Part shown: one piece after another, positions 49,475-58,154 of the stretch
Layout: each line of letters opens with the position of its first letter
Numbering within the stretch: the first letter of the stretch is position 1
From: Aurantimonas coralicida DSM 14790
Lineage (GTDB): Bacteria > Pseudomonadota > Alphaproteobacteria > Rhizobiales > Rhizobiaceae
Assembly: GCF_000421645.1 (NCBI RefSeq)
Contig: NZ_ATXK01000001.1
Span: forward strand, 868,001 to 932,000
Direction of reading: 5' to 3'
DNA length: 64,000 bases
Translations under genes and position numbers: made by a program
The notes under the pieces: model-generated
What the model saw: only the letters and a program-made list of their open reading frames with translations
The model's database searches: none
What the model was told of the DNA's origin: nothing

Positions 49475-50968
49475 TCAGAACCTCGGCAGGTCGGGAAAAG
49501 CCACCTGCCCCTTGTGGACATGCATCCGGCCGAGTTCGGCGCAGCGATGGAGCTGCGGGAAGACCTTGCCGGGATTGAGCAGATGCTTGTCGTCGAAGGC
49601 GCATTTGACCCGCTGCTGGTGGCGCAGATCGTCCTCGCTGAACATTTCCGGCATCAGGTCGCGCTTTTCCACGCCGACGCCGTGCTCGCCGGTCAGAACG
49701 CCGCCGACCTCCACGCACAGGCGCAGGATGTCGTTGCCGAACTCCTCGGCCCGGTGCAGCTCGCCCTCCTTGTTGGCGTCGTAGAGGATCAGCGGATGCA
49801 GGTTGCCGTCGCCGGCATGGAAGACATTGGCGACGCGCAGATCGTATTTTTCCGAGAACGCCTTCATGCCGGCCAGCACCCGCGGCAGCTCCTTGCGCGG
49901 AATGGTGCCGTCCATGCAGTAATAATCCGGCGAGATGCGGCCGACCGCCGGGAACGCCGCCTTGCGCCCCGCCCAGAACGACGCACGCTGTTCTTCCGAA
50001 TTCGAGACCTTGGTGACGGTGGCGCCATTGGCGTCGGCAATTGCCGCAACCTCGGCCAGGAGATGATCGACCTCAGCGCCCGGCCCGTCGAGCTCGACGA
50101 TCAGCAGCGCCTCCACGTCGCGCGGATAGCCGGCATGGACGAAGTCTTCCGCCGCATGGATGGCCGGCCGGTCCATCATCTCCATACCCGCCGGTATGAT
50201 GCCCTTGGCGATGATCGCGGCCACGCACTCGCCCGCCTGTTCGGAGGTGGGAAAGCCGATCAGCACCGCCCGCGCCGTCTCCGGCTTCTGCAGGATGCGG
50301 ACCGTGACCTCGGTCACGACGCCGAGCAGGCCTTCCGAGCCGGTCATCAGGCCGAGGAAATCGTAGCCCTCGGCCTCCAGATGCTTGCCGCCGAGGCGCA
50401 CCACCTCGCCCTCGATGGTGACGAACTCGATGCCGAGGACGTTGTTGGCGGTGAGTCCGTATTTCAGGCAGTGCACGCCGCCGGAATTCTCCGCGACATT
50501 GCCGCCGATCGAGCAGGCGATCTGCGAGGACGGATCGGGCGCGTAGTAGAACCCCTCGCCTTCCACCGCCTTGGTGATGCCGAGATTGGTCACGCCCGGC
50601 TGCACCACGGCGCAGCGATTGTCGTAGTCGATCTCCAGCACCCGGTTGAACTTCGACAGGACCAGGAGCACGCCGTCCTCGAGCGGCAGGGCGCCGCCGG
50701 ACAGCGAGGTGCCGGAGCCGCGCGGCACCACCGGGATCTCGTTGGCGTGACAATATTGCAGGACCCGGGCGACCTGCTCCACCGTCGACGGCAGCACGAC
50801 CACCAGCGGCATCTGGCGATAGGCGGTCAGGCCGTCGGATTCGAACACGGCCATCTCGTTGGCGGCATCGACCACGCCCTCGCCCGGCACGATCGCGCGC
50901 AGGGCGTCGACGATCGACTGGCGGCGGCCGAGGATCGCCTCGGACGGCTTGGGCATCATCACGGACAT
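49475..50968 (-). CDS. glcD: Glycolate oxidase FAD-linked subunit
   Basis: Catalytic flavin subunit oxidising glycolate (and D-lactate in some species); 497 residues. PCMH FAD domain: VVVLPSTVEQVARVLQYC, VPRGSGTSLSGGALP, and PDPSSQIACSIGGNVAENSGGVHCLKYGLTANNVLG. The C-terminal FAD-oxidase domain ends GVLTGEHGVGVEKRDLM and LLNPGKVFP. GGGAG is 7 nt before the ATG. First of the leftward glcDEF operon; no glcC regulator is in the window. Confidence 0.96.
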   Translation of the reverse strand: MSVMMPKPSEAILGRRQSIVDALRAIVPGEGVVDAANEMAVFESDGLTAYRQMPLVVVLPSTVEQVARVLQYCHANEIPVVPRGSGTSLSGGALPLEDGVLLVLSKFNRVLEIDYDNRCAVVQPGVTNLGITKAVEGEGFYYAPDPSSQIACSIGGNVAENSGGVHCLKYGLTANNVLGIEFVTIEGEVVRLGGKHLEAEGYDFLGLMTGSEGLLGVVTEVTVRILQKPETARAVLIGFPTSEQAGECVAAIIAKGIIPAGMEMMDRPAIHAAEDFVHAGYPRDVEALLIVELDGPGAEVDHLLAEVAAIADANGATVTKVSNSEEQRASFWAGRKAAFPAVGRISPDYYCMDGTIPRKELPRVLAGMKAFSEKYDLRVANVFHAGDGNLHPLILYDANKEGELHRAEEFGNDILRLCVEVGGVLTGEHGVGVEKRDLMPEMFSEDDLRHQQRVKCAFDDKHLLNPGKVFPQLHRCAELGRMHVHKGQVAFPDLPRF

Positions 50969-51047
50969 CGGCTCACTCCCATTAGAGAGGCGAAACTAGG
51001 CGCCGCACGGGCCGGCGTCCACAGAAGGAACGATAGGCGTCTGCGGC

Positions 51048-52346
51048 TCAATGACCGTCCTCGCCGCCCTGCATGTGATGCTTGCGGATACTGCGCACGA
51101 CCAGCCAGACCCCGAGCAGCGCGATCGGCACGAAACCGGCGACCAGCACCGTCGCGGAGACCGGCAGTCCCTGATATTCCAACGCCTTGGCGACATAGCC
51201 GAACAGCCCGACGACGTAGTAGCCGATCGCCGCGACCGACAGGCCCTCGACGGTCTGCTGCAGGCGCAATTGCAGCCGCGCCCGCCGGTCCATGGAGGCC
51301 AGCAGGTCGCGGTTCTGGTGCTCCAGTTCCACGTCGATGCGGGTGCGCAAAAGGTTTGCGGCGCGGCTGAGCTTCTCCGACAGATTGGCCTGCCGCTCCT
51401 CGATGGCGCGGCAGGTGCGCATGGCCGGCCCCATCCGGCGCTTCAGGAAGGCGCTCCAGCTCTCCTGCCCGGCGATCGGCTGCTCGCCCACGGAGACGAG
51501 GCGCTCGCTGACGATCTCGTCATAGGCCCGGCTGGCCCCGAACCGGTAGAGCACCGAGGCCGCGGAGGCCTCGACCTCGGCCGCCGCCAGGGTGATCTCC
51601 TGAAGCAGTTGCCGACTGTCCTCGTTGCCGCCCTTCATCTCCTCGGTGATCGACATCAGCCGGCTTTCGAGCGAGGCCACCATCGGCCCCACCGAATGGG
51701 CGAGCGGCAGGCCGAGCAGCGCCAAAGTGCGGTAGATCTCGACTTCCACCAGGCGCATGGCGAGCGCGCCGGCGCGTTGCGGTGGCAGCCCGTCGTCCAG
51801 CACCAGCATGCGCGTCATGCCGTCGCCGTCCTGGCGAAAATCCGTCGCCGCATGGGCGAGCCCGCTCTCCATGATCGAATGGCAGTAGCTGGACTTGTCG
51901 AAGCTCTCGAGCGCCGCCTGGCCGGCAGCGTCGTTCGGCCGCAACTCCAGATGGACACCGGCGATGAAGGGTCCCGGCGCCTGGAACTCGGCGCCGAAGG
52001 GATGGCCCTCGACCGGGTCGCCGAAATGTTCGGGCGGCGGCCCTTCCCAGGAATAGGTGCAGAATTCGGTGTGCCGCTCCCAGCGCAGCTTGCCCTTGCC
52101 GAAGGCGAAGGAATGGGTCCGGGCGTCCTTGGCCGGCGGCGGCACGCCGCGGCGCACCGACATTTCGGCGAGGATCGCCAGATCGCTTTCGCCGTGATCC
52201 TCGTTCATGAAGGCCAGCACCACGAGCGCCCGCGGCAGCTCGATCAGCGGAAACGGCCTGGCATGCAGTTCGCCGAGGACGGCGGCCCGGCGCGGATCGG
52301 TGGGAAAGCGGTCGAGCGACGCCTGGCGTAACGTGATGCGGCCCAT
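51048..52346 (-). CDS. DUF3422 family membrane protein
   Basis: A 432-residue protein of the DUF3422 family. The N-terminal soluble part begins RFPTDPRRAAVLGELHARPFPLIELPRALVVLAFM. It includes SFAFGKGKLRWERHTEFCTYSWEG and a long helical, probably coiled-coil region (~240-375). Two C-terminal hydrophobic helices (VAAIGYYVVGLFGYVAKAL and ATVLVAGFVPIALLGVWLVV) end in a short charged tail. It resembles a two-TM inner-membrane protein with a cytosolic domain. It lies between glcDEF and lutABC; a role in transport or lactate/glycolate metabolism is suggested only by position. Confidence 0.88.
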   Translation of the reverse strand: MGRITLRQASLDRFPTDPRRAAVLGELHARPFPLIELPRALVVLAFMNEDHGESDLAILAEMSVRRGVPPPAKDARTHSFAFGKGKLRWERHTEFCTYSWEGPPPEHFGDPVEGHPFGAEFQAPGPFIAGVHLELRPNDAAGQAALESFDKSSYCHSIMESGLAHAATDFRQDGDGMTRMLVLDDGLPPQRAGALAMRLVEVEIYRTLALLGLPLAHSVGPMVASLESRLMSITEEMKGGNEDSRQLLQEITLAAAEVEASAASVLYRFGASRAYDEIVSERLVSVGEQPIAGQESWSAFLKRRMGPAMRTCRAIEERQANLSEKLSRAANLLRTRIDVELEHQNRDLLASMDRRARLQLRLQQTVEGLSVAAIGYYVVGLFGYVAKALEYQGLPVSATVLVAGFVPIALLGVWLVVRSIRKHHMQGGEDGH

Positions 52347-52503
52347 CTTTTCCCCTTTGTGGTGCCGCTCTTGCTACCCGATCGGCCAAGTCCGGTCCAA
52401 GCAGGAATTGCGATTGTCGACAAACCGGCTCAGAACGTTTCCAAACTGCAACGTTGCCGACGCCGCCGCCAATGTGCGACGAAGGACGTACGAGGAGAAG
52501 CCA

Positions 52504-53286
52504 TTGAGCGAGAATGCCGTTCGCAGCGAGACCCGTCCGCAAGTCGCGCTGTTCGTTACCTGTCTGGTCGATCTGTTCCGTCCGAGCGTCGGCTTCGCGG
52601 CCATCAAGCTTCTGGAAGAATCGGGCTGCGACGTCGTCGTCCCGACGGCCCAGACCTGCTGCGGCCAGCCGGCCTACAATTCCGGCGACCGGGCCGACAC
52701 GAGAGCCATCGCCGAACAGGTGATCGCCACCTTCGAGGGGTTCGACTATGTGGTCGCCCCGTCGGGATCGTGCGGCGCCATGCTGAAGAAGCATTATCCC
52801 GAGCTCTTCGCCGGCGATGCCGAGTGGGAGGCGCGCGCCCTCGCCTTTTCCGACAAGGTGTTCGAACTCGTCAGCTTCCTGGCGGACGTGCGCGGCATGA
52901 CCGGCGTCACCGCCAGGGTCGAGGGCACCGCCACCTATCACGATTCCTGCTCGGGCCTGCGCGAGCTCGGCGTCAAGGCGCAGCCGCGCATGCTGCTCGA
53001 CAGCGTCGAGGGGCTGGAACTGACGGAACTGCGCGATTCGGAAGTCTGCTGCGGTTTCGGCGGCACCTTCTGCATCAAATATCCCGACGTCTCCAATGCC
53101 ATCGTCACCAAGAAGGCGCGCAATGTCGGCATGACCGGCGCCGACATGCTGCTTGCCGGCGACCTCGGCTGCCTGATGAACATGGACGGCAAGCTGAAGC
53201 GCGAGAATATCGGCGTCGAGGTCCGTCACGTGGCCGAAGTCCTCGCCGGCATGACCGACGCTCCGCCGATCGGCGGCAAGCTGTGA
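52504..53286 (+). CDS. lutA: L-lactate utilization protein, CCG-domain Fe-S subunit (LutA/LldE)
   Basis: A 260-residue (Fe-S)-binding subunit of the LutABC L-lactate dehydrogenase. Start is TTG 52504: GAGGAG stands 6 nt upstream and the protein then begins SENAVRSETRPQVALFVTCLVDLFRPSVGFA. Two CCG domains: CCGQPAYNSGDRADT and CCGFGGTFCIKYP. Followed after 114 nt by lutB, then lutC overlaps. Divergent from the DUF3422 gene. Confidence 0.94.
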   Translation: MSENAVRSETRPQVALFVTCLVDLFRPSVGFAAIKLLEESGCDVVVPTAQTCCGQPAYNSGDRADTRAIAEQVIATFEGFDYVVAPSGSCGAMLKKHYPELFAGDAEWEARALAFSDKVFELVSFLADVRGMTGVTARVEGTATYHDSCSGLRELGVKAQPRMLLDSVEGLELTELRDSEVCCGFGGTFCIKYPDVSNAIVTKKARNVGMTGADMLLAGDLGCLMNMDGKLKRENIGVEVRHVAEVLAGMTDAPPIGGKL

Positions 53287-53400
53287 GGCGTCAACGCCTG
53301 CAGCAAAGCGGCAGAACGCTCGTCCCGGTGGCGGCCGCCGCCCCGTGGACGGCCGCGCAGCGTCGCGCCCCAGACTTCATGCCCGAATAGGCTCCGCCCC

Positions 53401-54837
53401 ATGCAGATCACTTCGCATACGTTCAAGGCCAATACCGTCAAGGCGCTCGCCGATGTCGAGCTGCAGCGGGCTCTCGGCCATGTCGAGAAGGGCTTCATCG
53501 ACAAGCGCCAGACCGCCGTCGACGCCCTGCCCGAATTCGACGCCCTGCGCGACAACGCCGTCGCCATCAAGAATCACACGCTGAAGCATCTCGACCTCTA
53601 TATCGAGGCCTATGTGGCCAAGGTCGAAGCCTCGGGCGGCATCGTGCATTTCGCCGAGGATGCGGACCACGCCCGCAAGATCTTCCTCGACATCGCCCGC
53701 AAGCGGAACGCCAAGACCGTCACCAAGGGCAAGACAATGATCTCCGAGGAGATCGGCCTCAACGCCTTCTTGGAAGAGAACGGCATCGTGCCGGTCGAGA
53801 CCGATCTCGGCGAATACATCATCCAGCTGCGCGGCGAGCATCCGAGCCACATCATCGCCCCGGCCGTCCACGTGACCCGCGACCAGGTCGAGGCGGATTT
53901 CCGCCGCGTCCATGTCGATCTCGACCCGAACCGCAATCTGGTCGAGCCGGAGACGCTGCTTGGCGAGGCCCGCCAGATCCTGCGCCGCAAATATGTCGAG
54001 GCCGACATCGGCGTGACCGGTGCGAACTTCCTGATCGCCGAGACCGGCTCGTCGGTCATCGTCACCAACGAGGGCAATGGCGACCTCACCCAGCTTCTGG
54101 GCAAGTGCCACGTCGTGCTGGCCTCGATCGAGAAGCTGGTACCGACGCTGGAGGACACCGCCCAGATCCTGCGCATCTTGGCGCGATCGGCCACCGGCCA
54201 GGACATGAGCGTCTACACGACGCTCTCGACGGGGCCGAAGCGGGACGCCGATCTCGACGGGCCGGAGGAATACCACGTCATCCTCCTCGACAACGGCCGC
54301 TCCAACATGCTGGGCACCGAGTTCGAGGAGATGCTGCGCTGCATCCGCTGCGGCGCCTGCATGAACCATTGCCCGGTCTATCACGCCGTCGGCGGCCACT
54401 CCTATGGCTGGGTCTATCCCGGCCCGATGGGCGCGGTGCTGACGCCGTCGCTGATCGGTGTCGACAAGTCCGGCCATCTGCCGAACGCCTCGACCTTCTG
54501 CGGCCGCTGCGAGAGCGTCTGCCCGATGCGCATTCCGCTGCCCAAGATGATGCGGCACTGGCGCGAGAAGGAGTTCGAGAGCCATCTGCAGCCCAGGACC
54601 CAGCGCACCGGGCTCGGCGTCTGGGCGTTCTTCGCCCGGCGGCCGGCGCTCTACCGGGCAGCGGTGTCGATGGCGATGCCGCTCCTGAAGCTGGCGGCGG
54701 GCCGCAAGCGGCGCTTCGCCTCGCTGCCGCTGGCCGGCGGCTGGACCAAATGGCGCGACCTGCCGGCGCCCGAAGGGCGGACCTTCATGCAGCAATACGC
54801 CCAGAAATCCCATGCGACGACGGGGGACAAACGATGA
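53401..54837 (+). CDS. lutB: L-lactate utilization iron-sulfur protein LutB (LldF)
   Basis: A 478-residue LutB. The LUD domain occupies roughly 70-290 (TKGKTMISEEIGLNAFLEENG, GVTGANFLIAETGSSVIVTNEGNGDL). The C-terminal ferredoxin-like part has two [4Fe-4S] sites, CIRCGACMNHCPVY and CGRCESVCPM. The ATG is followed by MQITSHTFKANTVKALADVELQRALGHVEKGFI, standard for the family. Overlaps the lutC start by 4 nt. Confidence 0.95.
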   Translation: MQITSHTFKANTVKALADVELQRALGHVEKGFIDKRQTAVDALPEFDALRDNAVAIKNHTLKHLDLYIEAYVAKVEASGGIVHFAEDADHARKIFLDIARKRNAKTVTKGKTMISEEIGLNAFLEENGIVPVETDLGEYIIQLRGEHPSHIIAPAVHVTRDQVEADFRRVHVDLDPNRNLVEPETLLGEARQILRRKYVEADIGVTGANFLIAETGSSVIVTNEGNGDLTQLLGKCHVVLASIEKLVPTLEDTAQILRILARSATGQDMSVYTTLSTGPKRDADLDGPEEYHVILLDNGRSNMLGTEFEEMLRCIRCGACMNHCPVYHAVGGHSYGWVYPGPMGAVLTPSLIGVDKSGHLPNASTFCGRCESVCPMRIPLPKMMRHWREKEFESHLQPRTQRTGLGVWAFFARRPALYRAAVSMAMPLLKLAAGRKRRFASLPLAGGWTKWRDLPAPEGRTFMQQYAQKSHATTGDKR

Positions 54838-55508
54838 GCGCATCCACCCGCGAAGCCGTCCTCGGCCGGATCCGCCGCTCCAACGGCGCCCGTCCCAACG
54901 ACCCCGAGCGCAGGCGCATCGTCGAGGAGCGCATGGCCGGCGCACCCGTCGGCATCGTGCCCCAGCGCGGCCAGCTGCCCCAGGACGAGCAGGTGGCGCT
55001 GTTCATCCGCATGGCCGAGCGGGCCAACGCCACCACCGCGCGGATCGCCGGCTATGGCGACTTGGCCGGGGAGGTCTCCCGCTGGCTGCGCGAGAACAAT
55101 TTCCCCGCCGATCTCAGAATGTCCGAAGACCCGCGCTTCGCCGACGCCGATTTCGACGCCACGTCCCTCACCATCCGCAAGGGCGTCAGCGACGGCGACG
55201 ATCTCAATGGCCTCTCCCATGCCGAAACCGCCATCGCCGAAACCGGCACGCTGGTGCTCGTCTCCGGTCCTGAGAACCCGACGAGCCTCAACTTCCTGCC
55301 GGAAAACCACATCGTCGTGGTGAAGGCCGACAGCATCGGCGGCGAGATGGAAGCCGTCTTCCCCATGCTGCGCGCGCGCTACGGCAAGGGCGAGATGCCG
55401 CGGTCGCTGAATTTCGTCACCGGCCCGTCGCGCTCCGGCGACATCGAGCAGACGCTGCTTCTGGGCGCCCATGGCCCGCGCGCTTTGCACATCGTCATCG
55501 TCGACTGA
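54834..55508 (+). CDS. lutC: L-lactate utilization protein C (LldG, LUD domain)
   Basis: A 224-residue LUD-domain protein. The N-terminal segment SASTREAVLGRIRRSNG is typical of LutC, and the family's core includes NGLSHAETAIAETGTLVLVSGPENPTSLNFLPENHIVVVK. The end SRSGDIEQTLLLGAHGPRALHIVIVD is highly characteristic. It completes lutABC, which oxidises L-lactate to pyruvate. The ATGA overlap with lutB shows co-translation. Confidence 0.95.
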   Translation: MSASTREAVLGRIRRSNGARPNDPERRRIVEERMAGAPVGIVPQRGQLPQDEQVALFIRMAERANATTARIAGYGDLAGEVSRWLRENNFPADLRMSEDPRFADADFDATSLTIRKGVSDGDDLNGLSHAETAIAETGTLVLVSGPENPTSLNFLPENHIVVVKADSIGGEMEAVFPMLRARYGKGEMPRSLNFVTGPSRSGDIEQTLLLGAHGPRALHIVIVD

Positions 55509-55643
55509 CGCGGCGCGCGGCGGTTTGCACCGACCGTGCATGACGCTGGGGAAATATTTCCGCCGGACGGGATGAGCTTTGACACAAACCGGGCTAGGCT
55601 TTCCCTCCCGCGCCCGTACCGGGCGCGGCCAGGGGAGGCGGCG

Positions 55644-56015
55644 ATGACCGGATGGACATGGACGGGCCTTGCGGCAATCGCGGTCACGGCAGCGCTTCCC
55701 ATGGGATCCGCCAGCGCGGCGTCCTGCCGGGACTTTCCCGGCCTGCGCTCGCAGGAATCGGCACGGTCGGTCACGGTGACCTTCGTAAACCGCACCGAGG
55801 AATATCGCAGCGTCGACTGGCTCGACTTCGACGGACAGCCGGTCAGTTACGCCAACCTCAATCCCGGCGAGAGCTTCCGGGTCGAGACCTATCGCACCCA
55901 TCCCTGGATGCTGACCGACGGCCCCGGCAATTGCATCGAGATCTTCATGCCCGGACGCCGCGACGCGCAACGCTTCGACATCACGGTCCCTTCGGACGGC
56001 AGCGGCGGCGACTGA
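55644..56015 (+). CDS. Secreted von Hippel-Lindau beta-domain protein
   Basis: A 123-residue protein with a signal peptide (GLAAIAVTAALPMGSASA, cleavage after SASA). The mature part is almost entirely one domain. Residues ~44-112 (TVTFVNRT, VDWLDFDGQPVSYANLNPGESFRVETYRTHPWMLTD) match the VHL beta-sandwich pattern of eukaryotic pVHL, with the family's N-R-T, W-L-D, Y-A-x-L-x-P-G and T-Y-x-x-H-P-W features. AGGGGAGG lies 6 nt before the ATG. Two cysteines (28, 97) could form a periplasmic disulfide. Role unknown; the eukaryotic hydroxyproline-binding role should not be transferred without test. Confidence 0.82.
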   Translation: MTGWTWTGLAAIAVTAALPMGSASAASCRDFPGLRSQESARSVTVTFVNRTEEYRSVDWLDFDGQPVSYANLNPGESFRVETYRTHPWMLTDGPGNCIEIFMPGRRDAQRFDITVPSDGSGGD

Positions 56016-56145
56016 CGCTTCTAGAGCGGTGGAACCGGGCGACGGCCCAAATTCCAGGGGGCCAGCCCCGCGCAGGCGCAGCCCCGCTTGACCGCGGCGC
56101 GGCCGGGTGGCTCTCTTCCGCATCCCGGTCGCCAGCGGAGCGTTC

Positions 56146-56811
56146 ATGCCCATTGATCCCGCCACGCTTGCCGCCTTTGCGCTGGCCTCGTTGATCCTTC
56201 TCGTGATCCCCGGACCGACGATCATCATGGTCGTCGGCCAGGCACTGGCGCATGGCCGCAACGTCGCGCTGGCCAGCGTGCTGGGTGTGGGACTTGGCGA
56301 TCTCGTGGCGGCCAGCCTGTCGCTGATCGGCGTCGGCGCGCTTCTTTCGGCGTCGGCCACGGCCTTCGTCGCCCTGAAATGGGCGGGGGCGCTCTATCTG
56401 GTCTGGATGGGCCTGCGCATGTGGCGCAGCACCCTGTCGCGCGCTTCGCAGGCGCCGAACGATTTCGATCCCGTCGCCGCGGGACTGCCGGAGACAGGTA
56501 CGGTGCGGCCCAGCCACATCTTCCGCGACGCCTTTCTGGTCACCGTCTTCAATCCCAAGGGGATCGTGTTCTTCGTGGCCTTCGTGCCGCAGTTTCTCGA
56601 TCCCGCCCGGCCTTACTGGCCACAGGCCAGCATCCTCGTTACGCTCTTCGTGCTCCTGGCAGCCGGCAACGCCTTTCTCTATGCGCAGCTCGCCGTGCGG
56701 GCCCGCGATCTCATCCGACGCCCGTCGGTGATGCGCTTCGTGGTCCGCATCGGCGGCTCCTGCCTGATGGGCGCCGGCATCGCCGCGGCACTGGTCGCCC
56801 GGCCGGTCTGA
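56146..56811 (+). CDS. LysE family translocator
   Basis: A 221-residue inner-membrane exporter with six hydrophobic helices. ATG 56146 has GGAG five nt upstream and begins PIDPATLAAFALASLILLVIPGPTIIMVVGQALAHGR, where the PGP and G-R motifs are typical of RhtB/LysE proteins. A VTVFNPKGIVFFVAFVPQFLDP block in the second half is also characteristic. Substrate (amino acid or related metabolite) cannot be deduced. A GTG at 56107 is in frame but gives an unusual leader. Confidence 0.92.
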   Translation: MPIDPATLAAFALASLILLVIPGPTIIMVVGQALAHGRNVALASVLGVGLGDLVAASLSLIGVGALLSASATAFVALKWAGALYLVWMGLRMWRSTLSRASQAPNDFDPVAAGLPETGTVRPSHIFRDAFLVTVFNPKGIVFFVAFVPQFLDPARPYWPQASILVTLFVLLAAGNAFLYAQLAVRARDLIRRPSVMRFVVRIGGSCLMGAGIAAALVARPV

Positions 56812-56901
56812 CGCGCCGCCCGCCCCGGCAGAATTCGCTCCCGCGTGGAACAGGGTGCCGGTGACGCCGTTTCGTTGGCAATTCCGAATGGAGCATCCGA
56901 G

Positions 56902-57114
56902 ATGAAGACGCTGAACGAATCCGCCATGGACAATGCCATGCACGCAGGCCCGCGCGACCGCGCCGAGGACAAGGATGCGAAAGACAACGCGGCCTCCGGT
57001 GGCGGCGATCGGCCGATGACCGACGAGGAAGAACTCGACGAGGCGCTGGATGAGACCTTCCCGGCCTCCGATCCGGTCGCGCCGAGCCGCATCGACGGTC
57101 CGATCAAGCCGTAA
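56902..57114 (+). CDS. Small acidic protein with a C-terminal DETFPASDP motif
   Basis: A 70-residue hydrophilic protein. The N-terminal half is low complexity (KTLNESAMDNAMHAGP...). The conserved part is the C-terminus, ELDEALDETFPASDPVAPSR, a motif I recognise from small proteobacterial proteins (D-E-x-F-P-A-S-D-P) without a known function. GGAG lies 8 nt before the ATG. No signal or membrane segment. Closely followed by two strong hairpins. Isolated between a LysE gene and a leftward SDR gene. Confidence 0.72.
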   Translation: MKTLNESAMDNAMHAGPRDRAEDKDAKDNAASGGGDRPMTDEEELDEALDETFPASDPVAPSRIDGPIKP

Positions 57115-57133
57115 CACCAACAGACGCAGACAA

Positions 57134-57168
57134 GCGCCGCGCCACCTCGAGGGCTGCGCGGCGCTTTT
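57134..57168 (+). terminator. Terminator after the FPASDP-motif protein gene
   Basis: Nine-bp perfect stem GCGCCGCGC / GCGCGGCGC with a 13-nt loop and TTTT following. Confidence 0.85.
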
Positions 57169-57182
57169 CATTTGCGAAAACA

Positions 57183-57220
57183 GACAAAGGCCGGCGGGAG
57201 CGATCCCGCCGGCCTTTGTC
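57183..57220 (-). terminator. Strong terminator of the leftward SDR gene
   Basis: Seventeen-bp perfect arms (57183-57199 and 57204-57220) with a 4-nt loop, followed on the minus strand by T-rich sequence (TCTGTTTTC). It lies 7 nt beyond the SDR stop. Its flanks (CAAAGG...CCTTTG) are symmetric, so it may work in both directions. Confidence 0.85.
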
Positions 57221-57227
57221 GGTCCGG

Positions 57228-58025
57228 TCAGTTCTGGACGGCCTGCACCGAGCCGCCATCGACCCGCATGTTCGAGCCGTTGATGAAGGAGCCCCGCTCC
57301 GAGACGATCAGCGCGATCGCGGCGGCGACCTCCTCGGCCCGGCCGCGACGCTTCAGCGCGATGCCCGGACGCTCCTCCTCCAGGAAGCTCTCGACGGCTT
57401 CCTCGAAGGAGACCCCCAGTTCCTTGGAGCGCTTCTCCATCATGCCGTCGGTCATCTGGGTCTCGATGAAGGCCGGCGAGACGGTGTTGCAGAGGATACC
57501 GTGCTCGGCTTCCTTGTAGGAGAGGTTCTTCACGAAGGCCGCCAGCGCTGCCTTGGCGGTGTTGTAGGTCGCCTCATCCCAATAGGGCTGCACGGCGTTT
57601 TCCGAGGTGATGCAGACGAAGCGGCCCCAGCCATTCGCGCGCATGGTCGGGAAGGTCGCCCGGGCGACGCGCACCGCCGACATGAAGTCGATCTCCCAGG
57701 CTTCCAGGTAATCGGCGTCGGCGACCTCCAGCGGATGCCCCTTGGCGCCGGTGATGCCGGCCGTATGCAGGACGATGTCGATCCGGCCGAAGCGATCCAG
57801 CGCCTGCCTGGCCATCGCATCGACCGCGGCCTGGTCGGTCACGTCGGCGGCCACGCAGATATAGTCCGCGTCGAGGGAGGCGGCGTCCTTTTCGAGCCGC
57901 GTGATCTCCTTGTCGGAGAGCACCAGCTTGCAGCCTTCCGCGGCGAGGATGCGGGCGGTTTCGAAGCCCATGCCGTCGGTGGCGCCGGTGATCAGCGCGA
58001 CGCGATCCTTGATCTGGAGATCCAT
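57228..58025 (-). CDS. SDR family oxidoreductase
   Basis: A 265-residue classical short-chain dehydrogenase/reductase. NAD(P) site VALITGATDGMGFETARI (TGxxxGxG). Further motifs are DIVLHTAGIT, the catalytic Ser in ITSENAVQPYWDEATYNTAK with the YxxxK pair (YNTAK), and VSPAFIETQMTDG. C-terminus GSFINGSNMRVDGGSVQAV is typical. An acidic residue after beta-2 (LSDKEI) suggests NAD preference. AAGGA lies 6 nt before the ATG. Substrate unknown. Divergent from rsmE. Confidence 0.92.
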   Translation of the reverse strand: MDLQIKDRVALITGATDGMGFETARILAAEGCKLVLSDKEITRLEKDAASLDADYICVAADVTDQAAVDAMARQALDRFGRIDIVLHTAGITGAKGHPLEVADADYLEAWEIDFMSAVRVARATFPTMRANGWGRFVCITSENAVQPYWDEATYNTAKAALAAFVKNLSYKEAEHGILCNTVSPAFIETQMTDGMMEKRSKELGVSFEEAVESFLEEERPGIALKRRGRAEEVAAAIALIVSERGSFINGSNMRVDGGSVQAVQN

Positions 58026-58154
58026 GCGGTGTCCTTGCTTTGTGTCTGAGGGTTTCGCGTGACAATGACTGCGGGGAGATTAGGTTTCGCCGCCATGCGG
58101 ACACGATGCCGCATCCGGGCCGTGCCACGGCCCGAGGGAAGGACGATTCGAGAC

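Noticed and set aside
55579-55600. Promoter TTGACA...TAGGCT before the VHL-domain gene
   Set aside because: The spacing between the two hexamers is only about 10 nt, too short for a sigma-70 promoter, and no better -10 lies at 17 nt.
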